Origin: Chryseobacterium sp. H1D6B
GTDB lineage: Bacteria > Bacteroidota > Bacteroidia > Flavobacteriales > Weeksellaceae
DNA: 64,000 nucleotides
Direction: 5' to 3'
Assembly (NCBI RefSeq): GCF_029892445.1
Contig: NZ_JARXVJ010000001.1
Location: forward strand, 2,232,001-2,296,000
Of the stretch, positions 8,276 to 16,757 are shown piece after piece (within the stretch, counting starts at the first letter, position 1; each line of letters starts with the position of its first letter). Below the pieces are notes generated by a model. That model was not told the DNA's origin and made no database searches. It saw only the letters and a program-made list of their open reading frames with translations. The position numbers and the translations under genes were made by a program.

Positions 8276-9562
8276 TTAAAAAGAGATTACCGCTTCCATC
8301 ATAAAACCTTTGAATTCACCATCTTTTTTGATGCTGGTTGAAGGATATCCGTCATATTTTTGGTTGACGTATTCCAATTTTGCAAGAATATTTTTGGTCA
8401 TAAACCAGCCTCCTCCAATATTATATCTGTCCACACTGATGTCTTGTCCTGTGACAATTTTTCCGTCCACTTTGTTGTATCGCCCGCCGAAGTAGAAGTT
8501 TTCTGTGTTGCCAAATCTGTAAAGCAGTTCTGCTGCATATTGGTTATACGTTCTTCTTTCGGTTTCTACTAGATTACGTCCTGAAGCAGATTCGAAAATC
8601 CCAAAGAATTCAAGTCCTTTGTATTTCACAAATGGATTGATCATTAATGATGTCATTGTGTTTTGGAAGTCAGGATCTACCATTCCTGATCTCATTTGGT
8701 CAGCAGAAGTTGCCGCTGTGTTTTCCATCACAAAATAATATCTTGAACCTGCTCTGTCGCCATTGTAGAAATCCAGTCTTGGTGCTCTTGCAATGTTATA
8801 AACTGATCCTGTCAATCTGATTCTAAGGTCGGTTGTCAACTGTTTGTCATACCCTAATTTTCCGTAAACACCAGGACTTGTACCTCCGGTCGCAGTTTGA
8901 TTTAGCTTCCCATTGGTGATACCACCCATTACGATCACGCCATTTCTTCTGTAATAGAGCTCTGCGAAAGGAAATGTGGCATAAGCGTCCATCAGATAAT
9001 TGCCAACAAAAGGATTAAGGATAGCGTAAGCATTGTCGGTTCTTCTCAGTTGCGCATCGCCGTAATTGATCTGATCCTGACCCACTTTGATGGTTGTATA
9101 TTTCATAATGTCCTCAGCAAATCCTTTTTGGATAAAATCTAATTTATCGATTTGCAAATATCCACCTTTAACGTAGGTATCCGTGTGATGGCGGGAAGAC
9201 AGGAAAGTTCTCAGGTGCAGATTCACACCATCGTATAAAGCAACGTCAAGATCCAGATTCGCGGTTGGAAGGTTGATGTTGTTTCCAATAGGGTAGAGTT
9301 GGTTTGTGTTGACACCGGCTGCATTCAGAACAGGAGTTGAATTATTCTGGTGTTTTATTCCCTGAAACTGCAAGGCAAATGCACCGCCTACTTTCACCCG
9401 AAGGTGATCAAAGGTTGAGACTGTATCTTTCGGGTTTTCGAAAACCGTGATTCCCGTTTTGTCGCGGGGTTTCAAATTGTCCAGCTTGCCTTCCTGGGCT
9501 AATGCGAAATTTGAAATGATTAAAGATGTGAACACGCACACTTTTAGTAGATTTCTTTTCAT
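8276..9562 (-). CDS. Outer-membrane beta-barrel porin-like protein
   Basis: 428 residues with a signal peptide (cleavage after about residue 23, NFALAQ). The rest shows alternating polar/hydrophobic strands typical of a barrel (LRVKVGGAFALQFQG, NLDLDVALYDGVNLHLRTFLS, ELYYRRNGVIVMGG) and a terminal aromatic residue (MMEAVISF), the usual outer-membrane assembly signal. It resembles the phosphate-selective-porin-like or uncharacterised porins of Flavobacteria; the substrate cannot be read. It is 39 bp downstream of the YceI gene and should be co-transcribed with it. Confidence 0.75.
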   Translation of the reverse strand: MKRNLLKVCVFTSLIISNFALAQEGKLDNLKPRDKTGITVFENPKDTVSTFDHLRVKVGGAFALQFQGIKHQNNSTPVLNAAGVNTNQLYPIGNNINLPTANLDLDVALYDGVNLHLRTFLSSRHHTDTYVKGGYLQIDKLDFIQKGFAEDIMKYTTIKVGQDQINYGDAQLRRTDNAYAILNPFVGNYLMDAYATFPFAELYYRRNGVIVMGGITNGKLNQTATGGTSPGVYGKLGYDKQLTTDLRIRLTGSVYNIARAPRLDFYNGDRAGSRYYFVMENTAATSADQMRSGMVDPDFQNTMTSLMINPFVKYKGLEFFGIFESASGRNLVETERRTYNQYAAELLYRFGNTENFYFGGRYNKVDGKIVTGQDISVDRYNIGGGWFMTKNILAKLEYVNQKYDGYPSTSIKKDGEFKGFMMEAVISF

Positions 9563-9601
9563 AATAATAAGAATTTTTCAGTTATTTTTAGAATGACAGA
9601 T

Positions 9602-10138
9602 CTATTCTGCTGTCACATTTACTTTTACAGTCACAGCATCGCCGGTTTTGATTCCCAAAAATCCAGGGCGTTCCATTCCAAATTCTGAAAGTTTAATGGT
9701 CTCCGTGCCCTCGATCGTGTACGAACTTCCTTTTTTTACAATTGAGACGGGGAAGGAAACATTTTTAGAAGTTCCTGCTATGGTCAACTTTCCTGTAGCA
9801 TTGCTTTTTCCCATCTTTAGAGAAGTTGCCGTAAAAGTCATATTTGGTGCTTTATCAGCCTTCAAAGCGTTATAAGCTTTTTTCTCCATGGTTTTTCCTT
9901 TTTCTGCCTTGAGGCTTTTTACAGGAACCGTCAAAGTAACGTTGTTGATCACATTACCTGCTGCTGTCCCGGAGAAGGTGGCTGTGGAACCGGTCATTTC
10001 CCAATCGTGCATAGGAGATGTTCCGGTGATTGTTACATCGACAGATTTCTGAATTAACTTTTGAGCATTTGAGAATTGAGGTAATAAAATGGCGCCGTAT
10101 AATAAAGCGATGCTAATTAATTGTTTCGTTGTTTTCAT
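9602..10138 (-). CDS. YceI-family periplasmic protein
   Basis: 178 residues. A signal peptide (to about residue 25, FSNAQ) is followed by a canonical YceI domain: VDVTITGTSPMHDWEM, VTLTVPVKSLKAEKGKTMEKKAYNALKADKAPNMTFT, LTIAGTSKNVSFPVSI and the final DAVTVKVNVTAE. The family forms an eight-stranded lipocalin-like barrel that binds polyprenoid chains. It is the first gene of the 10138 to 8276 unit with the porin. A role in envelope-lipid trafficking or stress is known only for relatives and is inferred here. Confidence 0.85.
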   Translation of the reverse strand: MKTTKQLISIALLYGAILLPQFSNAQKLIQKSVDVTITGTSPMHDWEMTGSTATFSGTAAGNVINNVTLTVPVKSLKAEKGKTMEKKAYNALKADKAPNMTFTATSLKMGKSNATGKLTIAGTSKNVSFPVSIVKKGSSYTIEGTETIKLSEFGMERPGFLGIKTGDAVTVKVNVTAE

Positions 10139-10797
10139 TTTTTTAAAATTTTAATTTTTTGGGATTCTATATTAATAAGAATAAATTTTTGTAATAAAAA
10201 AGGATAGAGCTTTAATGCATCTATCCCTTACTCTCAACCTTTTAAAAGCATATCAAATACTTTCTGATGGTGTAATTGGAAAAATGATTGATTTATAACG
10301 TGTGTGACACCGCAAATAGAATGAATTACTACGAGCCAAAGGTGGTCATTTGTTAACTCACTGATGTTGTACTCTGATCACGAAAGTTTGCATCCTTCAC
10401 AGATTAACATTTCATCGTAGGGCAGCAGACTAATGCCAATTAGTAGTCATTGGCAATCATCTATCCCTATTCGATCGGGATAAGTAGGTAATTGATCCCA
10501 TCGAATGTCAATAAGACACAGTGAAAAAAAGTGTCCATATTTTTTTCAAATTGGAACAATTCTAAATTTCGTCTTATTCACTTTTAGTGTTGGGTGGTAG
10601 TAGTTTAATTGATGTACCTTACCCTTCACTTATTTCCGGATCAAGCCGTTTTTTTTAAAGATCATTTTCAAAATTTGAATAATCGATTTGTGGACTATTG
10701 ATGATTATTTTTTCAAATGAAGGTTAGCTTTAGAAACGATGAGATCCGCTGTGATCTCAGTTTTAATATTACTCACTACAATATATTACACTTAGTT
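10139..10797. promoter_or_regulatory. 659-bp divergent intergenic region with several small dyads
   Basis: This gap separates the minus-strand YceI unit from the plus-strand LTA-synthase-like gene. I see inverted repeats GGATAGA/TCTATCC (10202-10226), TGCCAAT/ATTGGCA (10434-10455) and GAGATC/GATCTC (10741-10758). The last lies in the probable leader of the plus-strand gene. No coding remnant or known RNA is recognised. The repeats are candidate operators only. Confidence 0.35.
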
Positions 10798-12756
10798 ATG
10801 AAAAAATTATTCAATGGCAGATTTTCAACACTCTTTGGTGTTTTAAGTTTATATGTTTTTTTATCATTTTTGGTAAGGATCATATTGCTGATCTGGTCTG
10901 TAAAGGATTTGGATCTCAACATTACGCATATACTGAGGGCTTTCTTCACAGGATTTGCCTTCGATCTTACAATGGGTTCGTTATTTTTGGCTTTGTATAC
11001 CGTTTATCTATTGCTGATTCCAAGAAAATGGATTGGATCATTATTCGATAAGTGCTTTACCTATTTGTACTTAAGCTTATTATTACTTATTATTTACTTC
11101 AGTCTTTTGGCAGAAATTCCTTTTTGGGAAGAGTTCGGCGTGAGATTTAATTTTATTGCCGTCGACTATCTGATCTACACCTATGAAGTCTTTGAAAACA
11201 TCAATCAGTCTTATCCTCTACCTTTCATTGGAGCTGTTTTGATAGGATTGATTGTCCTGACATTTTTTTTATTCAAAAAACTTGACATCTTCAAAAATAC
11301 TTTTTCCGTTAAAAATCCCATACGACACCGTTTGATTTATGCAGTTCCGGTTTTGACGATTGCTGTGGTTTTAGGATTGGTGATGAAAAATAAACAGGCA
11401 GATTTCACTGACAATCTTGTGGTGAATGAGCTTGGAAAAAACGGGGCTTTTTCTTTTGTTTCTGCGTATCAGTCAAACGAACTGGATTATGGAATATTTT
11501 ACCCGACACTTCCGGAAAAAGAAGCTTATTCGGTTTTGAAACAACATCTTTTACAGGACAATCAAAAATATACTACTGAAACAGATGATGATATTTCAAG
11601 GGTAACGCAAGGGAATAATGAGCAGAGACCGAATATTATTTTAATCACCATAGAAAGTTTCAGTGGGGAATTTTTAAAAGCATTCGGGAATAAGGATGAT
11701 ATCACCCCTAATTACGACAGGCTTGCTGATCAGAGTATCTTTTTCACAAACCTTTATGCGACAGGCACAAGGACTGTCCGGGGAATGGAGGCTTTAATGC
11801 TTTCCGTGCCGCCAACTCCAGGAAACAGCATTGTAAGAAGACCTGATAATCAGGAGTTATTTTCCGTTTCCACGATTGTGAAAGCTAAAAACTATCAACC
11901 TTATTTTATTTATGGCGGGGATGGTTATTTTGATAATATGAATACTTTTTTTGGAGGTCAGGGCTTTGATATTGTAGACAGAGACAGAGGGAATCCTTTG
12001 CCAGACAAAATTAAAACCGACAGATTTCAAATTAAAGACAACGAGGTCACTTTTGAAAATGCCTGGGGCATCTGTGACGAAGATCTTTATAAACAATCGA
12101 TAAAATACGCCGACAAAAGCGCCAAAGCAAATCAGCCGTTTTTTCAGTTTGTGATGACGACTTCCAACCATAAGCCTTTTACTTTCCCCAAAGGTAAAAT
12201 AGATCTTCCGCAAGGTGACCGAAATGCTGCTGTAAAATATACAGATTATGCTTTAGGGAAATTTCTGGCTGATGCAAAAACAAAATCATGGTTCAAGAAT
12301 ACAGTATTTGTGATCGTTGCTGATCATTGTGCCAATAGTGCAGGGAGATGGGAAATCAACATTGCCAATCACCACATTCCTGCCATCATCTATAATCTTC
12401 CTCTGCAAAAAACTGAAAAGATCAATCGTCTGACATCACAGATCGATCTGATGCCGACATTATTCGGATATCTCGGCTGGTCTTACACAACATCTCTGTA
12501 CGGAAAAGATATCAATCAAACCAAAGTGGGGGACGAGCGTGCATTCCTGGGAAATTACAGGACATTAGGGATGTTGAAGGGCACTATATTCACTCAAATA
12601 GATGACAGAAGAAGAGTAGAACAGTTCATCGTTTCCGGGGCCAACCAGTCCCTATCTGAAGTAAAGTCAAAGAATAATACACTCATTTCACAGACTATTT
12701 CCTATTATCAAACCGCCAGTGAGAGATTCAAAAATGGAAAAATGAAAGAAAAATAG
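10798..12756 (+). CDS. LTA-synthase-family phosphoglycerol/phosphoethanolamine-type transferase
   Basis: 652 residues from the ATG at 10798. An upstream in-frame ATG at 10717 would add 27 residues without signal character. Five predicted transmembrane segments occupy residues 1-205, then a sulfatase-fold catalytic domain follows. Metal and catalytic positions are visible: Glu286 in NIILITIES, a Thr in TGTRTVRGME (Thr324/326, the expected nucleophile), and Asp509-His510 in VIVADHCAN. Enzymes of this family move a phosphate-linked head group from a lipid onto a cell-surface acceptor. Gram-negative Bacteroidota have no lipoteichoic acid, so the acceptor here (lipid A or glycan) is unknown. The DUF347 gene follows 62 bp downstream. 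Confidence 0.82.
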   Translation: MKKLFNGRFSTLFGVLSLYVFLSFLVRIILLIWSVKDLDLNITHILRAFFTGFAFDLTMGSLFLALYTVYLLLIPRKWIGSLFDKCFTYLYLSLLLLIIYFSLLAEIPFWEEFGVRFNFIAVDYLIYTYEVFENINQSYPLPFIGAVLIGLIVLTFFLFKKLDIFKNTFSVKNPIRHRLIYAVPVLTIAVVLGLVMKNKQADFTDNLVVNELGKNGAFSFVSAYQSNELDYGIFYPTLPEKEAYSVLKQHLLQDNQKYTTETDDDISRVTQGNNEQRPNIILITIESFSGEFLKAFGNKDDITPNYDRLADQSIFFTNLYATGTRTVRGMEALMLSVPPTPGNSIVRRPDNQELFSVSTIVKAKNYQPYFIYGGDGYFDNMNTFFGGQGFDIVDRDRGNPLPDKIKTDRFQIKDNEVTFENAWGICDEDLYKQSIKYADKSAKANQPFFQFVMTTSNHKPFTFPKGKIDLPQGDRNAAVKYTDYALGKFLADAKTKSWFKNTVFVIVADHCANSAGRWEINIANHHIPAIIYNLPLQKTEKINRLTSQIDLMPTLFGYLGWSYTTSLYGKDINQTKVGDERAFLGNYRTLGMLKGTIFTQIDDRRRVEQFIVSGANQSLSEVKSKNNTLISQTISYYQTASERFKNGKMKEK

Positions 12757-12784
12757 ATTCTATAAAAAGAATGAAATTCTAAAT

Positions 12785-12815
12785 TTCTTCAAACTCGGAT
12801 CTCATATTTGAAGAA
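12785..12815 (+). promoter_or_regulatory. Perfect 9-bp inverted repeat abutting the DUF347 start codon
   Basis: TTCTTCAAA (12785-12793) and TTTGAAGAA (12807-12815) form a perfect stem with a 13-base loop, ending 3 bases before the ATG at 12819. It is followed by A residues rather than T, so it is not a normal plus-strand terminator. An operator or a hairpin masking the start is possible. Confidence 0.4.
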
Positions 12816-12818
12816 AAA

Positions 12819-13568
12819 ATGATGAAAGTAATTAACAAAGTAGCATCGCTAAACATCCTTTTTTGGATGATGAAAATTGTGGCAACTACTTTAGGGGAAA
12901 CTCTGGGCGATTTTATTTCCATGACGCTCAACCTCGGTTACACCGTGGGAATTGCAATTACAGTGTTGTTTTTTCTAATCAGCATTTCCGTTCAGTTGAA
13001 TGTAAAAAGGTATATTCCTTTTATTTACTGGATCGTCATTATTGCCACAACAACGTTGGGAACTGAGATCTCGGATTATATAGACAGAACATTGAAGGCA
13101 GGTTATCTGTTGGGCAGCTTGATCTTGGCAAGTGGTCTTGTATTGACCCTTCTTTTATGGTATAAAAAGTATAAGAATCTCGAAGTATATCCTATTTTTG
13201 GAATCAATAAAGAAATCTATTATTGGGTTGCTATTCTTTTCTCCAACAGTTTGGGAACAGCTTTTGGAGATTTTCTGAGTGATAATTTAGGTTTTAGTTA
13301 TTGGGTCGGGGCTGTAATCACCGGAGCTGTCGTGCTTGTAGTGGTACTTCTTCACTATTTCACAAAGATCAACCGTATTGTATTATTTTGGATCGCATTT
13401 ATTTTTACAAGACCATTCGGAGCAACTTTCGGTGATTTTCTGACAAAATCTATCGCTAAGGGTGGTTTAAACCTCGGTACCCTTAACGCAAGCTTGGTAT
13501 CTTTAGTTCTGATAGTAATAATGATCATTATTTCATATCGAAACCAAAATGAAAAATTAAAGTATTAA
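12819..13568 (+). CDS. Integral membrane protein with four DUF347 repeats (COG4705-like)
   Basis: 249 residues, almost all hydrophobic, with four internal repeats of about 60 residues. Each carries a W/Y-x-x-I start and a (T/S)(L/P)(G/F)xxxGD(F/Y) core: TTLGETLGDFIS, TTLGTEISDYID, NSLGTAFGDFLS and RPFGATFGDFLT. This matches the DUF347 layout, in which each repeat contributes two membrane helices, giving eight. The family is uncharacterised, often described as a membrane-anchored protein of unknown transport role. There are two tandem ATG codons (12819 and 12822); either could start translation. It may be read through from the upstream LTA-synthase-like gene. Confidence 0.8.
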   Translation: MMKVINKVASLNILFWMMKIVATTLGETLGDFISMTLNLGYTVGIAITVLFFLISISVQLNVKRYIPFIYWIVIIATTTLGTEISDYIDRTLKAGYLLGSLILASGLVLTLLLWYKKYKNLEVYPIFGINKEIYYWVAILFSNSLGTAFGDFLSDNLGFSYWVGAVITGAVVLVVVLLHYFTKINRIVLFWIAFIFTRPFGATFGDFLTKSIAKGGLNLGTLNASLVSLVLIVIMIIISYRNQNEKLKY

Positions 13569-13649
13569 GTGCAGAACTTAAAATTTGCTTAACGTCGAAA
13601 TGAAAAGTTGATTTTATTGTATCGATAGGGGAGTGAGTCTATAAACTAT

Positions 13650-13657
13650 TATATTTG
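13650..13657 (+). promoter_or_regulatory. Bacteroidota -7 promoter box (TATATTTG)
   Basis: TATATTTG matches TAnnTTTG and lies 29 bases before the ATG of the histone-H1-like gene. No clean TTG -33 element is seen at the usual spacing. Confidence 0.5.
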
Positions 13658-13686
13658 CCATTCAATTTAATTTTTATCATTACGTT

Positions 13687-13863
13687 ATGAAAGAACTTAT
13701 CGAAAAGATCAATGCAGAGTTTGAAGCGTTTTCAAATGAAGCCAGCCAGCAATCTGAAAAAGGAAACAAGGCAGCGGGAACAAGAGCAAGAAAATCAGCT
13801 TTAGAGTTGAGCAAACTGTTCAAGGATTTCAGAAAAGTTTCTGTTGAAGAATCAAAGAAATAA
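13687..13863 (+). CDS. Histone-H1-like small DNA-binding protein (Hc1-like)
   Basis: 58 residues, short and charged: MKELIEKINAEFEAFSNEA, then QSEKGNKAAGTRARKSALELSKLFKDFRK and a KK end. The basic KAAGTRARKSALELSKLFKDFRK helix is typical of the chlamydial Hc1-like proteins widespread in Flavobacteriia, thought to bind DNA or chromatin. It has its own -7 box 29 bases upstream and a strong terminator 15 bases downstream, so it is a single-gene unit. A decayed second copy lies at 38859-39023. Confidence 0.85.
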   Translation: MKELIEKINAEFEAFSNEASQQSEKGNKAAGTRARKSALELSKLFKDFRKVSVEESKK

Positions 13864-13877
13864 ATTCTGTGAAAGTT

Positions 13878-13905
13878 TAAACCCTGCATTTAGTGCAGGG
13901 TTTTC
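13878..13905 (+). terminator. Rho-independent terminator of the histone-H1-like gene
   Basis: Perfect stem AACCCTGCA (13880-13888) / TGCAGGGTT (13894-13902) with a 5-base loop, followed by TT and a mixed T/C tract. It begins just after the stop codon at 13863. Confidence 0.85.
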
Positions 13906-14052
13906 CTTAGCAAATTCTTTTTGTAATCAATTACAAAAAAGTGAGTTCATTGGTATAATCTTCACAATTTAATAGAGTTTCCAAGCTTGATGAAATTTGA
14001 TTAATTTAACTGGAAAAATAAAATCAAAGTTTATCTTTCTAAAAAATATACG

Positions 14053-14817
14053 ATGACAAGACGATTTCAAATTTTAAATACGGTTGCTCTGGTTGTAACA
14101 ATTGGCATCAACTATCTCTCCAACACCGGAATTTTAAATAATGAAACGATGGCAACCATTTCAGCCAAGTTTCAGAACCTATTTACTCCTGCAGGATATG
14201 CTTTTTCTATTTGGGGGCTTATTTATCTCGGGCTTTTTGGTTTTGTAATTTATTTCGGCCCTTTTACAAAAAATACCGATGCCAAGGAGAAGATTATTTT
14301 AAATGTTGGATGGTGGTTTGTTATTTCCTGCATTTCTAATAGTCTATGGGTATTTACCTGGTTGTACGAATATACTTTTCTTACCATTCCCATTATGGTT
14401 CTCTTGTTTTTTTCCTTGCTGAAGATTATAGAAAATAATCGTGATCTGATACGATCCAAGGACTTCAAAACAACAATTTTCCTTCGCTTGCCCTTTTATA
14501 TCTACTCAGGTTGGATCTCTGTCGCTTTAATTGCAGATGTAGCAGCATATTTGAAAAAAATACAATGGTCAGGGTTCGGAATTTCGGAGACTATATGGAC
14601 AGTTGTGATGTTTATCGTAGCAGCCATTATTCATTTGTATATGGTTTGGAAGCTTAATATGACCGCATTTGCTTTGGTGGCGGTCTGGGCATTAATTGCT
14701 ATTTCAGTAGCGAATCAGGATTCCAACCAGACAGTTTACATTGCGGCTATCATCACGGCAATATTCATTTTTGTGAATGCTTGTTTTCAGATGTTGAAAA
14801 AAAGAACCGCGCTCTAA
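14053..14817 (+). CDS. TspO/MBR-family-like tryptophan-rich membrane protein
   Basis: 254 residues with about seven hydrophobic helices. The segment FTPAGYAFSIWGLIYLGLFGF (about residues 43-63) is the typical start of the TspO/tryptophan-rich sensory protein relatives of Bacteroidota, followed by NVGWWFVISCISNSLWVFTWLYEY with clustered tryptophans. Classical TspO proteins have about 160 residues and five helices, so this is the longer subfamily. TspO proteins bind porphyrins and sterols; the ligand of this subfamily is not known. It is monocistronic, ending at a terminator. Confidence 0.72.
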   Translation: MTRRFQILNTVALVVTIGINYLSNTGILNNETMATISAKFQNLFTPAGYAFSIWGLIYLGLFGFVIYFGPFTKNTDAKEKIILNVGWWFVISCISNSLWVFTWLYEYTFLTIPIMVLLFFSLLKIIENNRDLIRSKDFKTTIFLRLPFYIYSGWISVALIADVAAYLKKIQWSGFGISETIWTVVMFIVAAIIHLYMVWKLNMTAFALVAVWALIAISVANQDSNQTVYIAAIITAIFIFVNACFQMLKKRTAL

Positions 14818-14827
14818 AAGCTAGTAT

Positions 14828-14863
14828 TTCCACATTTTTTTCTATGTGGGATCTTTTTTTTAT
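14828..14863 (+). terminator. Terminator downstream of the TspO-like gene
   Basis: Stem CCACAT (14830-14835) / ATGTGG (14844-14849), extendable by a few pairs, followed by a run of eight T at 14853-14861. It starts about 12 bases after the stop codon. Confidence 0.7.
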
Positions 14864-14984
14864 AATTGGTAAGTAATTTACATTCGTTTCATACCAAGTG
14901 GGCTTAAATGGGAAACACTTTACAACACTAATAACGGAAACCCTATTTTAAATACATTTTAATAAAAATAAATCAAAATAATTG

Positions 14985-15602
14985 ATGTTAACTTATTTTA
15001 CCAATCAGCAGATAGCCGATTTAGAGGAAAGGAAAAGAATTGCAATGATCAATTCTCTGAGCGGCTTTAAAAGTCTTAATTTAATTGGAACCATCAACAA
15101 AGAAGGACAAACCAATCTTGCTATCTTTAATTCGGTGATGCACATTGGTGCAAATCCTGCTTTGATGGGGCTTATTTCTCGCCCCGATTCCGTTGAAAGA
15201 CATACACTGGAAAATATAAAGCAAACAGGCTATTATACAATTAACCACGTTAATAAAGATATTTTTGAAAAAGCACACCAAACATCAGCACGGTACCAAA
15301 GGGAACGGTCAGAATTTGATGCTGTGGGACTGAATATCGATTACAAAAATAATTTTGTAGCGCCTTTTGTTCAAGAGTCGAATATTCAAATGGGTTTACT
15401 ATTGAAAGAAATTGTTTCTATCAAAAGCAATGGTACGCAATTGATTGTTGGTGAAATTGTGGATTTGTATTTCCCCGGAGAAATTTGGGAAGAAACGGGT
15501 ATTATTGATATCGAAAGGGCAGGAACCATTGCCGGCTCTTCTCTTGATGGTTATCATACCACCCAATTAATTAAAAGAATGAAATATGCGAAGACACAGT
15601 AA
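14985..15602 (+). CDS. Flavin-reductase-like FMN-binding protein
   Basis: 205 residues from the ATG at 14985; the TTG just before it is in frame but ATG is the likely start. The fold is that of the flavin reductase-like domain: SGFKSLNLIGTINKEGQTNLAIFNSVMHIGANPALMGLISRP, where the NLAIFNS region binds FMN phosphate, then HTLENIKQTGYYTINHV and a long C-terminal part with AGTIAGSSLDGYHTT. The family reduces or binds flavin for partner oxygenases, or acts as a stand-alone flavoprotein. No partner gene is adjacent. Confidence 0.8.
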   Translation: MLTYFTNQQIADLEERKRIAMINSLSGFKSLNLIGTINKEGQTNLAIFNSVMHIGANPALMGLISRPDSVERHTLENIKQTGYYTINHVNKDIFEKAHQTSARYQRERSEFDAVGLNIDYKNNFVAPFVQESNIQMGLLLKEIVSIKSNGTQLIVGEIVDLYFPGEIWEETGIIDIERAGTIAGSSLDGYHTTQLIKRMKYAKTQ

Positions 15603-15708
15603 TATTAATAATTGATTTGATTTCCGTAAACTATGATCTAAAATCTTAGTCGTTACCTTATGTTTGTCAATTCATTTTGACAAATCTAATTTTAATGTAG
15701 TACATACT

Positions 15709-15813
15709 TATCAATTTATATCATATTTCTAAGTTTCCGGTCTTATACCCATAACCGAAGAGATATCGAAATATTTGGTGGAAGATCTACAAAGAATTTC
15801 TACAATTTCAGAA
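15709..15813 (+). pseudogene. Remnant of a Crp/Fnr-like N terminus, copy 1
   Basis: In the 325-bp gap after the flavin reductase, bases 15709-15776 match 54457-54524 at 60 of 68 positions without gaps. Read forward the frame gives QFISYF, a stop, then VSGLIPITEEISKYLVEDL and on to an in-frame stop after INPML. The spacing resembles the start of the intact Crp/Fnr protein at 57911 (NQLEKYF, then DDKTLSYISSYF). I interpret it as a broken N-terminal piece of a Crp/Fnr-family gene. The repeat is seen; the family is inferred. Confidence 0.45.
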
Positions 15814-15927
15814 GTAATTAATCCTATGTTGTGAGCAGCCCCGAACTATATTCGAACAAATATTTTAAGGATATTTAATGGAATTTAAGTGATTTGTTTC
15901 TAAATATTGATATCAAAAAAAATAAAA

Positions 15928-16467
15928 CTATTTTACTACCTTTCCGTCGATCTTAATGCTTTTCCAACCATCATCTAAACCTTGTCCCCTAATATACGTT
16001 ACTTTATGTGGATACCCTTTCATATTTTCTTGGTAAATCATATCAAAAGAAAAAGTCATCTTTTTATCAGTTTTTTCAATGACAGTTACTTTATAATCAT
16101 TGGTGCTTTGGTCATTTAGAGTAAAGAAACTATCGCCAACTTTGCTATTAAAATTTGCGCGCGTATATTCCCTGCCGGCTGCTTCAGGCCATGATTCCTT
16201 TAGTTGATTATTCTCATCGATTCGAAGATACACTGTTGAAACAGCATCACCTCCAATTAAAGAATAGAATTTATAATACAATTTTCCATCTATTCTAATG
16301 GTATCCTGTATCTCGGTATAATTTTGTGCATCCATCTTCCAATAGTTTCCGATTTGCATCGGTAAGAAAGATTCAGAAAAGTTATTTTCAGTATTTTTTG
16401 GATCTTGCATCTTACAAGCCACAAAAAGGAATGGCAGGATAAGCAATTGCAGAATGTTTTTTTTCAT
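15928..16467 (-). CDS. Lipoprotein of unknown function
   Basis: 179 residues. The signal LPFLFVACKMQ has a lipobox with acceptor Cys18, so the product should be lipid-anchored. The mature part looks all-beta (MQIGNYWKMDAQNY, TIRIDGKLYYKFYSLIG, STVYLRIDENNQLKESW, KVTVIEKTDKKMTFSFDMIY). I do not recognise a family. A candidate -7 box TAAATTTG lies on the minus strand at 16573-16580, about 105 bases upstream. It appears monocistronic. Confidence 0.7.
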   Translation of the reverse strand: MKKNILQLLILPFLFVACKMQDPKNTENNFSESFLPMQIGNYWKMDAQNYTEIQDTIRIDGKLYYKFYSLIGGDAVSTVYLRIDENNQLKESWPEAAGREYTRANFNSKVGDSFFTLNDQSTNDYKVTVIEKTDKKMTFSFDMIYQENMKGYPHKVTYIRGQGLDDGWKSIKIDGKVVK

Positions 16468-16757
16468 AAATTTTGGTTGTAAATATTAAACTCTAATATT
16501 ATGAGTTAGGTTTTGGAATATTGTACCGATAACAGCTATACAGTAAACCTACAATAATATTCCGTCTATTTGCAAATTTAGAAAACGAAATCAACTAATA
16601 ATTGGTTACTATTAGTCTAAAACATAAGTTTTCCTCTATTATAAAAAGTCAGAATCCTTACAAGAAGTTGATGCTGCGGTCATCAAAACATACTGGAAAC
16701 ATAGCGAAGAAGAGTTCGCTTATGATACTCTAACTATACTTACAGATTTATTTCTAA

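Noticed and set aside
10717-10797. Longer N terminus for the LTA-synthase-like protein
   Set aside because: The added 27 residues are polar and overlap a leader hairpin; the ATG at 10798 gives a normal membrane-protein start.
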